Positions 15,201 through 21,882 of a stretch of 21,882 bases of DNA are shown one piece after another; the first letter of the stretch is position 1; every line of letters starts with the position of its first letter. Below the pieces are notes generated by a model. That model saw only the letters and a list, made by a program, of their open reading frames with translations, was not told the DNA's origin and did not search any database. The translations under genes were made by a program, and so were the position numbers. Source of the stretch: JAFHCF01 sp048497495 (lineage in GTDB: Bacteria > Pseudomonadota > Alphaproteobacteria > Rhizobiales > Ancalomicrobiaceae); assembly GCA_048497495.1 (NCBI GenBank), contig JAFHCF010000073.1, positions 1-21,882 of the forward strand. Direction: 5' to 3'.

Positions 15201-15229
15201 ACGAAGTTCCGATGAGGTCGGAATTTCGT
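15201..15229. terminator. Bidirectional terminator-like hairpin between ribB and the binding-protein gene
   Basis: ACGAAGTTCCGA (15201-15212) pairs with TCGGAATTTCGT (15218-15229) as a 12-bp stem with one G-U pair and a 5-nt loop. It lies between two converging stops (15174 and 15240), where a shared terminator is expected. A-rich and T-rich edges are short on both strands. Confidence 0.6.
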
Positions 15230-15239
15230 GGGCTCGGTC

Positions 15240-16331
15240 TCATTCGCCGCCCTCGACGTTCATGTCGATCATCGACCGGCTCCAGTCGGCGATGAAGCGG
15301 GCGCGGCGCATCTTGTCCTGGGTGAGGAGGAGCGCCGGACCGACCGCGATCGGGCGCCAGGCGCCGGAGCCGAACATGGCGGCGGGGCCCTCGACACCGG
15401 GCGGGAGGTTGCCGTCGGCGGCGAAGAAGAAGGCCTCGTCGCGGCCGACCTTCTGGCCGCGTGGCGACAGGAGATAGTCGAGGAAGGCGGCGCCGTCGCC
15501 GCCGGCGCCGCGTTTGGGCAGCATGGCGCCGCGCGCCAGCACCAGCGTGTAGTCGCGCGGCAGGACGATGCCGATCGGCGCGCCCTGCTTCATCCTGCCG
15601 TAGGCATAGGAGCCGAGCAGGTTGTAGCCGATCAGGAGTTCGCCGCGCTCCACCCCGTCGAGGACCTGATCGGTGCAGCAGCGCAGCACCGTGCCGACGC
15701 GGCCCATGCTCTCCAAGAGGCGGCCGTAGGTGGTCCCGGTCTGCAGCAGGTCGGAGAAGGCGTAGAGATAGCCGATCCCGGAGAGGCGGATGTCGTAGGT
15801 GCCGACGCGGCCGCGAAAGAGGTCGGCGCGGGTGCGCAGGATCTCCGCCAACTGGTGGTGGCTGGTCGGGACGAGTTCCTCGCTCACCAGCCTCTTGTTG
15901 TAGACGATCACCGCCGGCTCGAGGGTGAAGCCGAAGACCTCGTCGCGCCACCGGCCCCAGGGGCCGATCGCGGCGGCGGCATCGCCGCGGTGGGCGGCGG
16001 CGCACCCGTCGTTGGCCAGTTTGACGAGATGATCGACGGCCGAGGACAGCAGCAGGTCGGCGTGGGGCGTGCCGCCGCGACAGGCGGCGACCGCCTCCTC
16101 GAAGAGATCGTTGGTGACGTAGTCCCAATAATCGACGGTGACGTCCGGCCGCATCGCCTGGAAGTCCACGATCAGTGGCCGCATCGCCGAGAGATCGGCG
16201 GCGCCACGCACCAGGATGCGGGAGCGCTCGCCGGCCGGCGCCGGAAAAAGCGCCCGCTCCGCCGCGTCGGCGGACTCTAGACCCGCGAGGGCGGCCAGCC
16301 CGAGGGCCATTGCGAGGATCACGCGCCTCAT
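15240..16331 (-). CDS. Periplasmic solute-binding protein co-encoded with a sensor kinase
   Basis: This 363-aa protein has a Sec signal (residues 1-23, MRRVILAMALGLAALAG to ADA). Its fold pattern resembles ferric-iron and small-anion ABC receptors: ADLLLSSAVDHLVKLANDG, the hinge EPAVIVYNKRL (138-148), and FLDYLLSPRGQ (283-293). C218 and C219 form a vicinal cysteine pair (LRCCTDQV). No permease or ATPase gene lies nearby. The gene instead follows tctE with a 4-bp ATGA overlap and its own strong ribosome site (AAGGAGG, complement of 16339-16345, inside the tctE end). The arrangement suggests a ligand-presenting partner of the kinase rather than a transport subunit. The ligand is unknown: carboxylate is implied by context, iron by fold resemblance. 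Confidence 0.8.
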   Translation of the reverse strand: MRRVILAMALGLAALAGLESADAAERALFPAPAGERSRILVRGAADLSAMRPLIVDFQAMRPDVTVDYWDYVTNDLFEEAVAACRGGTPHADLLLSSAVDHLVKLANDGCAAAHRGDAAAAIGPWGRWRDEVFGFTLEPAVIVYNKRLVSEELVPTSHHQLAEILRTRADLFRGRVGTYDIRLSGIGYLYAFSDLLQTGTTYGRLLESMGRVGTVLRCCTDQVLDGVERGELLIGYNLLGSYAYGRMKQGAPIGIVLPRDYTLVLARGAMLPKRGAGGDGAAFLDYLLSPRGQKVGRDEAFFFAADGNLPPGVEGPAAMFGSGAWRPIAVGPALLLTQDKMRRARFIADWSRSMIDMNVEGGE

Positions 16332-17716
16332 GTCTCCGCCTCCTTCCTGGGGAATCGCAGCGACACCACGAAGCCGCCGGCCTCGGGCGCGCGGAAGTCG
16401 AGACGACCGCCGTGCGCCTCGCAGACCTCCGCCGCGATGGCGAAGCCGAGGCCGGTGCCGTCGATGCCGGAGGTCGGGCCGCCGAACCGGGTGGTGACCC
16501 GCGACCAGGCGTCGGGCGGAATGCCCGGACCGTCGTCCTCGATCTCGACGACGACGGTCGCCGTGTCGGGCTCCAGCACCCGCACCGTGAGCCGTCCGGG
16601 GGCGCCGTGGCGGATGGCGTTGTCGATGACGTTGGCGAGGGCCTCGCGCAGGCTGACCGGTTCGCCGGCGATCGTCACCTCGCGGTCGGGAGCCTCGAGC
16701 GCCACCACGACGTCGCGGGAGAGCGAGATCGGCACCGCCTCGCGCAGCGCCCGCCGCGCCACGGCGACGAGATCCACGGCCACGAAGGCGACGGTGTCGG
16801 TGCGGTGGATGATCATCGCATGGCTGAGGATCTGGTTGGTGAGGCGGCCGAGCTGTTCGGCACGCTCCTTGATGCGGGTGACCCGTTCACGCTCCTTACC
16901 CTCGAATTCGCCGCGCGACAGCAGATCGACCTGGGCGGTGAGCGCCGTCAGCGGGGTGCGAATCTGGTGGGCGGCGTCGGCGATGAAGCGCTGCAACAGC
17001 GTCATGCGCTCGGCCAGACGATCCATGAAATGGTTGATGGCGTCGGCGAAGGGCCGCAGCTCGCGCGGCGTCGCCACCGTCAGCGGCGCGAGATCGTTGG
17101 GATCGCGATCGCGCAGCACCTGCGCCAACTTCTGCAGGGGCGCCAGGCCGATGCGGATGGCGATCACCGCGCCGAGGAGGCCGAAGAGGCTCAACACCAG
17201 GACCAGGCCGACGACCCGCACGGCGAGCGTGCGGGCGAGGGTGTCGCGGGCGATCTCGGTCTGGGCGACCAGGACGTGGACCTGCCCGGAGACCACCGGA
17301 TCGGAGATCGCCCGCGCCACCACCGCCACCCGCACCGGCTCGCCGGCGAAACGGCGCCCGAGCACCAGCGGTCCGCGCCGCGCCCGCTCGATGTCCTTGC
17401 CGACGTCGAGCCCCTCGTCACCGGTGATGGTGCGGCCGTCGACGCCGATCACTCGATAGAAGACGCGGTCGCGGTCGGCGAGCGCCAGCATCTCGAAGGC
17501 GGAGACCGGCAGGTCGAGCACCAGCCGATCGTCCTCGATCGCCACGACCTCGGAGATCTGCAGCGCCGCGCCGATCAACAGGCGGTCGTAGGCCTCGTCG
17601 GCCGCCGTCCGCCCCCAGCTCCAGGCGGCGACCACCAGCGCGCCGGCGATCGCCGCCAGCACCAGGCCGATCAGCACCACCAGGCGAAAGAACAGCGACG
17701 GTTCACGCCGGGCCAT
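16328..17716 (-). CDS. tctE: TctE-like membrane sensor histidine kinase
   Basis: This 462-aa inner-membrane kinase has TM1 at about residues 9-33, a periplasmic sensor domain at about 34-165, and TM2 at about 166-189. A HAMP-like linker follows (IGLAPLQKLAQVLRDRD). The HisKA domain has phospho-acceptor H250 in FIADAAHQIRTPL, the wording typical of TctE. The ATPase domain has the N box NVIDNAIRH (362-370), the G1 box DDGPGIP (394-400) and the G2 box GTGLG (420-424). It should phosphorylate the response regulator encoded just upstream, whose end it overlaps by 14 bp. No good ribosome site precedes its ATG, so translation is probably coupled. Family members sense tri- or dicarboxylates. Confidence 0.93.
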   Translation of the reverse strand: MARREPSLFFRLVVLIGLVLAAIAGALVVAAWSWGRTAADEAYDRLLIGAALQISEVVAIEDDRLVLDLPVSAFEMLALADRDRVFYRVIGVDGRTITGDEGLDVGKDIERARRGPLVLGRRFAGEPVRVAVVARAISDPVVSGQVHVLVAQTEIARDTLARTLAVRVVGLVLVLSLFGLLGAVIAIRIGLAPLQKLAQVLRDRDPNDLAPLTVATPRELRPFADAINHFMDRLAERMTLLQRFIADAAHQIRTPLTALTAQVDLLSRGEFEGKERERVTRIKERAEQLGRLTNQILSHAMIIHRTDTVAFVAVDLVAVARRALREAVPISLSRDVVVALEAPDREVTIAGEPVSLREALANVIDNAIRHGAPGRLTVRVLEPDTATVVVEIEDDGPGIPPDAWSRVTTRFGGPTSGIDGTGLGFAIAAEVCEAHGGRLDFRAPEAGGFVVSLRFPRKEAET

Positions 17717-18377
17717 GGGCGACCAACCGATATCCGAGGCCGCGCAGGGTCACGACCTCGGCGGTCGCGCCCTCGAGCTTGCGGCGCAGCCGCGCCACGT
17801 AGAGCTCGACCGCGTTGGCGTTGGGCGCCTCGTCGAAGCCGAAGAGTTGATCGAGCAGTTCCTCCTTGGTGAAGACCTTGCCCGGCCGCGACGCCAAGAT
17901 CTCGAGCAGGGTCAGCTCGCGCCGTTTCAGGCTCACCTCGCGCTGACCGATGCGGACAGTCCGCGACACCCGGTCGACGACGATGTCGCCGACCTTCAAC
18001 TCGTTGGAGGCGCCGCCGACGTGGCGGCGCAGGAGGGCGCGGGCGCGAGCCTCCAACTCGCGGAAGTCGAAGGGCTTGACCAGATAGTCGTCGGCGCCGA
18101 GATCGAGCGCGCCGACCCGGTCGTCGACCTCCGAGCGGGCGGTCAGCACCAGGACCGGCACCCGGTTGCCGGCGGCGCGCAGGCCCGCGAGGATCTCGAA
18201 GCCGCTCATGTGCGGCAGCGTCACGTCGAGGATGACCAGGTCGTAGGGCGTGAAGGCGAGGATCTCGCTGGCGGCGCGCCCGTCGGCCTCCCAGTCGACC
18301 GCGTGCCCGGCCCGCTCGAAGCGGTCGACGATCGCCTCGGCGACGTCGCGAGTGTCCTCGACCAGGAAGATGCGCAT
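17703..18377 (-). CDS. tctD: TctD-like OmpR/PhoB-family response regulator
   Basis: This 224-aa regulator has a receiver domain at residues 1-118. The acidic pocket is E7-D8, the phosphorylated Asp is D51 (LVILDVTLP), the switch Thr is T79 and the conserved Lys is K101 (KPFDFRELEAR). A winged-helix domain at about 127-221 ends with ELYVARLRRKLEG and TLRGLGYRL. The start ATG 18377 has GAGGA upstream and begins at the receiver strand MRIFLVED. The frame runs on to 18815 but through the divergent promoter region. It is divergent from tctC and first in its own operon. Direct repeats 24-44 bp upstream (18401-18420) are candidate autoregulatory sites. Confidence 0.94.
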   Translation of the reverse strand: MRIFLVEDTRDVAEAIVDRFERAGHAVDWEADGRAASEILAFTPYDLVILDVTLPHMSGFEILAGLRAAGNRVPVLVLTARSEVDDRVGALDLGADDYLVKPFDFRELEARARALLRRHVGGASNELKVGDIVVDRVSRTVRIGQREVSLKRRELTLLEILASRPGKVFTKEELLDQLFGFDEAPNANAVELYVARLRRKLEGATAEVVTLRGLGYRLVAHGPA

Positions 18378-18618
18378 GCGTTCCTCGGACGGCCGACGCC
18401 GTGACAGGTTGGTGACAGGTCGACAAGCTAACAATCGTCGAGAAGCCCGTCCACGAGAAAACGGGAAGAACAGGTTCGAGGAAACCGGCCCGCGGGGCCT
18501 TTTCGACCAAGGATCAAATCGAATTAGCCGCCGAACAAGACAGATCCGCGTCGCGACGAGACCGTCGCGCGTAAGGAAAGACGTACTCCCTGGAAACGTT
18601 TCGAGAGGACTGAAGACG
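18378..18618. promoter_or_regulatory. Divergent tctD / tctC regulatory region
   Basis: This 241-bp region contains two copies of GTGACAGGT (18401-18409 and 18412-18420), repeating every 11 bp. A third ACAGGT lies at 18470-18475, 55 bp (five times 11) further on. A CGCGACG-agac-CGTCGCG hairpin lies at 18552-18569. A LacI-operator-like palindrome (18591-18604) sits just before the tctC ribosome site. OmpR-family regulators usually bind direct repeats spaced by about one helical turn, so the GTGACAGGT pair is the best TctD candidate. I could not place -35 and -10 boxes with confidence in either direction. Confidence 0.55.
18591..18604. promoter_or_regulatory. LacI-family-like palindromic operator
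   Basis: TGGAAACGTTTCGA has a perfect 10-bp core palindrome, GAAACGTTTC (18593-18602), and matches the LacI/GalR-type pattern TGGAAACG-CGTTTCCA except at one outer position. It ends 14 bp before the tctC ATG, partly overlapping the ribosome-binding region (GAGAGGA). No LacI-family regulator gene is in the window. Confidence 0.35.
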
Positions 18619-19593
18619 ATGAAGACGTTCGCGACACGCTCGATGATGCTCGCCTGCGCGATGGTGATCGCCGGTGCCACCGCCGCCCTCGCGGCGCCCG
18701 AGAAGACCGAATGCATCGCCGGCGCCAAGCCCGGCGGCGGCTTCGACCTGACCTGCCGCCTCGCCGCCAATTCGCTTCTCGCCACCAAGGCGATCGACAA
18801 GCCGATGCAGGTCACCTACATGGAAGGCGGCGTCGGCGCCGTCGCCTACAACCACGTCATCGGCAAGCGCGCCGACGATCCGACGCTGATCACCGCCGCC
18901 TCCTCCGGCTCGGCGCTGCTGATCGCCCAGGGCAAGTTCGGCAAGTACGACGCCTCGGCGGTGCGCTGGCTCGCCGGCCTCGGCGCCGACTACGGCGTGC
19001 TCGTCGTCGCCGCCAATTCGCCGATCAAGTCGCTGAAGGATCTGGTCGCGGCCTATGCCAAGACGCCGAACGACTATCCGATCGGCGGCGGCGGCGCGGT
19101 CGGCAGCCAGGATTGGATGAAGGCGGCGCTGATGGCCAAGGCCGCCGGTCAGGCGCCGAAGTCGATGCGCTACGTCGCGCTCGAGGGTGGCGGCGCGGTG
19201 ATCACGGCGCTCGAGGGCGGCCACATCAAGGTGGCTTCCGGCGATGCCGCCGAAATGGTCCAGCACCACGTCGCTGGCAAGATCCGGATCCTCGCGGTGA
19301 TGTCGAAGGAGCGCCTGCCGGGCGCGCTGAAGGACGTGCCGACCGCCAAGGAACAGGGCATCGACGTCGACTGGACGGTGTGGCGCGGCTACTACGTCGG
19401 CCCCAAGGTCTCCGACGCCGACTATGCCTGGTGGGTCAAGACCTTCGAGACCCTGGCCAAGACCCCGGAATTCGCCGCCGAGCGCGACGCCCGCGGCCTC
19501 TTCCCCTTCACCGTGATCGGCAAGGCCTTCGACGACCGGGTCAAGACCGACGTCACCCGCTTCAAGGAGCTGGCGAAGGAAGCCGGACTGTGA
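18619..19593 (+). CDS. tctC: Tripartite tricarboxylate transporter substrate-binding protein TctC
   Basis: This 324-aa periplasmic receptor is of the Bug/TctC family. The signal peptide covers residues 1-25 (hydrophobic MLACAMVIAGATAA, cleavage after ALA). The mature part has KPGGGFDLTCRL (37-48), the ligand-loop pattern of the family. VTYMEGGVGAVAYNHVIGK and GGGGAVGSQDW, which contact the carboxylate in known Bug structures, follow. Length is normal. It delivers a carboxylate, possibly citrate or a related acid, to TctBA. GAGAGGA precedes ATG 18619. It is first in tctCBA and divergent from tctDE. A 15-bp hairpin follows its stop and probably favours higher TctC levels. Confidence 0.92.
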   Translation: MKTFATRSMMLACAMVIAGATAALAAPEKTECIAGAKPGGGFDLTCRLAANSLLATKAIDKPMQVTYMEGGVGAVAYNHVIGKRADDPTLITAASSGSALLIAQGKFGKYDASAVRWLAGLGADYGVLVVAANSPIKSLKDLVAAYAKTPNDYPIGGGGAVGSQDWMKAALMAKAAGQAPKSMRYVALEGGGAVITALEGGHIKVASGDAAEMVQHHVAGKIRILAVMSKERLPGALKDVPTAKEQGIDVDWTVWRGYYVGPKVSDADYAWWVKTFETLAKTPEFAAERDARGLFPFTVIGKAFDDRVKTDVTRFKELAKEAGL

Positions 19594-19598
19594 TCGAC

Positions 19599-19632
19599 GC
19601 GCGGGACGGGCGCCGCGGCGCTCGTCCCGCGC
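19599..19632 (+). terminator. Intercistronic stem-loop between tctC and tctB
   Basis: GCGCGGGACGGGCGC-CGCG-GCGCTCGTCCCGCGC forms a 15-bp stem with one G-U pair, starting 5 bp after the tctC stop. No T-run follows, and tctB begins 33 bp later. It more likely stabilises the tctC 3' end or gives partial termination, setting a binding-protein excess over the membrane subunits. Confidence 0.75.
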
Positions 19633-19665
19633 ATCCTCTGCTTCTCCACACTCCGGGGTGATCCC

Positions 19666-20139
19666 ATGCACGGCGACATCGACGCCATGAAGCGCCATGG
19701 CCGCATCGGCGCGGCGGTTCTCTTCGTCTTCGCGCTCGCCTTCGGCTGGGCGGGAAGTCGGATCGAATATTCGTTCTCCTCCGATCCGCTCGGGCCGCGC
19801 GTCTTCCCGGTGGCGCTGGCCGTCCTCCTGGCGGTGTTGGCGGTGCTGAACTTCCTGCGTCCGGGCCGCAACGAAGCCTGGCCGCGCGGCGCCACGCTGA
19901 TCGGGTCGATCGCCCTGCCGGCCCTGGTGGCGGCGGCGGCGTTGCTGCTCGAACCCTTCGGCTCCTTCGTCGCCATCTTCGTCATGACCACCGGCGCGGG
20001 TCGCGTCTTCGGTGCCTCGTGGTCGCGCGCCATCCTCGGCGGCGCTCTCCACGCGCTCGGCTGGTACCTCCTCTTCGCCACCCTCCTCGACGTCCAACTG
20101 CCCGTCGGCGAGGTCTTCAAGGGCTTGATGAAACACTGA
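19666..20139 (+). CDS. tctB: Tripartite tricarboxylate transporter small membrane subunit TctB
   Basis: This 157-aa integral membrane protein has the TctB length and four to five hydrophobic segments (about residues 13-31, 46-64, 79-97, 98-112 and 121-141). The SSDPLGPRVFPVAL motif (38-51) after TM1 is the usual conserved TctB signature. It supports the large channel subunit TctA in ion-coupled carboxylate uptake. GGGGTG precedes ATG 19666, and a second Met (M8) is a possible start. It lies between the tctC hairpin and the tctA leader hairpin. Confidence 0.88.
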   Translation: MHGDIDAMKRHGRIGAAVLFVFALAFGWAGSRIEYSFSSDPLGPRVFPVALAVLLAVLAVLNFLRPGRNEAWPRGATLIGSIALPALVAAAALLLEPFGSFVAIFVMTTGAGRVFGASWSRAILGGALHALGWYLLFATLLDVQLPVGEVFKGLMKH

Positions 20140-20223
20140 TACCGAGCTCGCGAGAGTCCGACCCCTTCGAGACATCCCAAACCGAGACAAGCCCGAACGG
20201 GCGTCGGCCGATCCGGCCGTGGT

Positions 20224-20260
20224 GCTGGTGAAACGCGGGCCCGCCCGCGATTTCACCAGC
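20224..20260 (+). promoter_or_regulatory. Strong stem-loop in the tctB-tctA gap
   Basis: GCTGGTGAAA (20224-20233) pairs with TTTCACCAGC (20251-20260), and inside it CGCGGGC (20234-20240) pairs with GCCCGCG (20243-20249). That gives 17 bp with a single bulged A. It lies 40 bp before the tctA ATG. The 160-bp tctB-tctA gap otherwise shows nothing recognisable. It may be a processing or stability element, or a translational control leader. Confidence 0.7.
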
Positions 20261-20299
20261 CTGATGAGAAACGGCGGCCTCGCCGGGGAGAACGATCCC

Positions 20300-21832
20300 A
20301 TGAATCTCGATTATCTGTGGAGCGGCTTCGCCGTCGCCCTCACCGGCCAGAACCTGCTGATCGGTTTCATCGGCTGTTTTCTCGGCACCCTGATCGGCGC
20401 CCTGCCGGCGATCGGGCCGATCAACGGCATCGCCCTGCTGCTGCCGATCGCCTACACCATGGGCCTGCCGGCCGAGAGCACGATGATCCTGCTCGCCTGC
20501 ATCTATTGCGGGGCGGAATACGGCGGGCGCATCTCGTCGATCCTGCTCAACGTGCCGGGTGACGCCGGGGCGGTGATGACCGCGCTCGACGGTCACCCGA
20601 TGGCCAAGCAGGGCCGCGCCGGCGAGGCGCTGGCGATCTCCGGTCTCGCCTCCTTCTTCGGCGGCATGGTCGGCACCACCGGCCTCGCCCTCTTCGCCCC
20701 GGCGCTGGCGGCGCTGGCGATCGGCTTCGGGCCGGCGGAATATTTCGTGCTGATGGTCTTCGCCTTCGCCACGCTCGGCTCGATGGTCGGCGCCGATCCG
20801 GTCAAGACGCTGATCGGCTGCGTCCTCGGCCTGATGTTGGCGACCATCGGCCTCGATCCGACCTCGGGTGCCTATCGCTTCACCTTCGACGAGCCCGAAC
20901 TCGGCGACGGCATCGAATTCGTGGTGCTGGTGATCGGCCTGTTCTCGATCTCCGAGGCGATCAACATCCTCGAGCACCAGAGCAAGGGCGGCGAGATCAT
21001 CAAGGTGATGGGCCGCTCGCTGGCGCGCCTCTCCGACATCCGCCGCTGCCTGTGGACGGTGGTGCGGTCCTCGGGCATCGGTTTCGTCGTCGGTGTCCTG
21101 CCCGGCACCGGCGCCTCGGTCGCCTCCGCCATCTCCTATATGACCGAGAAGCGACTGCTCGATCGCGACGGCACCTTCGGCAAGGGCGACGTGCGCGGCC
21201 TCGCCGCCCCGGAATCCGCCAACAACGCCACCGCCGCCGGCGCCTTCGTGCCGATGCTGACCCTCGGCGTGCCCGGCTCCGGCACCACCGCGGTGATGCT
21301 CGGCGCCCTGATGCTCTACAACATCCAGCCCGGCCCGCAGCTTCTCACCGAACGTCCCGACATCGTCGGCGGCCTGGTGGCGGCGATGTTCATCGGCAAC
21401 GTCATCCTGCTGGCTCTCAACCTGCCGATGGTCAAGGTCTTCGCCCGGATCCTCACCGTTCCGAACTGGATCCTGGTGCCGTCGATCCTGGTGCTCTCGG
21501 TGGTCGGCGTCTATTCGACCCATTCGAGCATCCTGTCGATCCTCCTGATGCTCGGCATCGGCGTCGTCGGCTGGATCCTGCGCAAACTCGACTTCGAGAT
21601 GGCGCCGATCATCCTCGGCTTCGTCCTCGGCAAGGTGATGGAGGTCAACCTGCGCAACGCCCTGGCGATCTCCGGCGGCGACCTCGGCATCCTCTTCGGC
21701 TCGCCCATCACCTGGGTGTTGTGGACGATGGCGATCGCGGTCGCCCTGATGCCGTGGATCCTCGCCCGCCGGATGAAACGCCTGCGCCTGGTCGAATCCC
21801 GGGCCGAGGCCGACGCCCTGCCGGAAGACTGA
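20300..21832 (+). CDS. tctA: Tripartite tricarboxylate transporter large membrane subunit TctA
   Basis: This 510-aa polytopic membrane protein has about eleven or twelve hydrophobic segments. The two TctA signature repeats are present: NVPGDAGAVMTALDG (84-98) and LGVPGSGTTAVMLGA (322-336). VLPGTGASVASAISY (266-280) and APESANNA (303-310) are also present. It forms the ion-coupled translocation path and accepts substrate from TctC. ATG 20300 is chosen: GGGGAG lies 9 bp upstream and MNLDYLWSGFAVALTG is the normal N-terminus. The 27 in-frame codons upstream cover the leader hairpin and are not expected to be translated. The last gene of tctCBA ends 50 bp before the window edge. Confidence 0.94.
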   Translation: MNLDYLWSGFAVALTGQNLLIGFIGCFLGTLIGALPAIGPINGIALLLPIAYTMGLPAESTMILLACIYCGAEYGGRISSILLNVPGDAGAVMTALDGHPMAKQGRAGEALAISGLASFFGGMVGTTGLALFAPALAALAIGFGPAEYFVLMVFAFATLGSMVGADPVKTLIGCVLGLMLATIGLDPTSGAYRFTFDEPELGDGIEFVVLVIGLFSISEAINILEHQSKGGEIIKVMGRSLARLSDIRRCLWTVVRSSGIGFVVGVLPGTGASVASAISYMTEKRLLDRDGTFGKGDVRGLAAPESANNATAAGAFVPMLTLGVPGSGTTAVMLGALMLYNIQPGPQLLTERPDIVGGLVAAMFIGNVILLALNLPMVKVFARILTVPNWILVPSILVLSVVGVYSTHSSILSILLMLGIGVVGWILRKLDFEMAPIILGFVLGKVMEVNLRNALAISGGDLGILFGSPITWVLWTMAIAVALMPWILARRMKRLRLVESRAEADALPED

Positions 21833-21882
21833 GCCGACCGGGGTCTCTCCACCGACCGATCGCCACCGGCGCCGTCGAGGAC

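Noticed and set aside
16175..17872. 565-codon plus-strand frame opposite tctE
   Set aside because: It is rich in Arg, His, Asp and Gln with no domain, and it runs antisense to intact kinase motifs.
18487..18503. GGCCC-GCG-GGGCC hairpin followed by TTTT in the tctD-tctC gap
   Set aside because: The stem is 5 bp with a 3-nt loop. It could be a mini-terminator or attenuator, but is too short to claim in this GC-rich sequence.

Overview
The window is GC-rich, about two thirds G+C by eye, with very strong third-position bias. The gene content points to an alphaproteobacterium, most likely of the order Hyphomicrobiales (Rhizobiales). The pointers are a CycM-type membrane-anchored cytochrome c divergent from kdsB-pheA, a tandem-yejA version of the Yej peptide transporter, a RibB with an N-terminal helix-turn-helix, and dispersed palindromic repeats of a kind common in that order. 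I cannot name the genus. No rRNA, tRNA, CRISPR array, insertion sequence or phage gene is visible.

Layout. 61-834 (+): an E1-like MoeB/ThiF-family adenylyltransferase that lacks the usual zinc cysteines. 835-1075: a palindromic intergenic repeat, copy 1. 1076-4052 (-): a PLP-dependent alanine/serine-glyoxylate-type aminotransferase, prephenate dehydratase (pheA) and CMP-KDO synthetase (kdsB); kdsB and pheA look co-transcribed. 4352-4894 (+): cycM, followed by an intrinsic terminator. 5010-5137: three consecutive perfect hairpins. 5234-13555 (+): a seven-gene operon for an oligopeptide/microcin-C-type ABC importer, two yejA-like binding proteins then yejB, yejE and yejF. A PIN-domain toxin and its antitoxin sit between yejE and yejF, joined by start/stop overlaps. 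13582-13694: repeat copy 2. 13834-15174 (+): ribB with an N-terminal HTH and a degenerate GTP-cyclohydrolase-II domain. 15201-15229: a shared terminator-like hairpin. 15240-18377 (-): tctD, tctE and a permease-less periplasmic binding protein gene. 18619-21832 (+): tctC, tctB and tctA, a tripartite tricarboxylate transporter.

How the genes work together. The right-hand third reads as a sensing-plus-uptake locus. A TctD/TctE two-component system, with a co-encoded periplasmic binding protein that may present the ligand to the kinase, is divergent from the TctCBA transporter it probably controls. The 240-bp divergent region holds 11-bp-phased direct repeats and a LacI-like palindrome. Strong intercistronic hairpins follow tctC and precede tctA. 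The middle third is a peptide importer carrying a toxin-antitoxin pair knitted into the operon. The left third is housekeeping metabolism: aromatic amino acids, lipopolysaccharide KDO, respiration and sulfur-carrier activation.

Most noteworthy points: the toxin-antitoxin insertion inside the yej operon, the orphan solute-binding protein tied to the kinase, the HTH-RibB-degenerate-RibA protein with a possible leaderless long form and an SD-led short form, and the hairpin cluster ahead of the yej operon.
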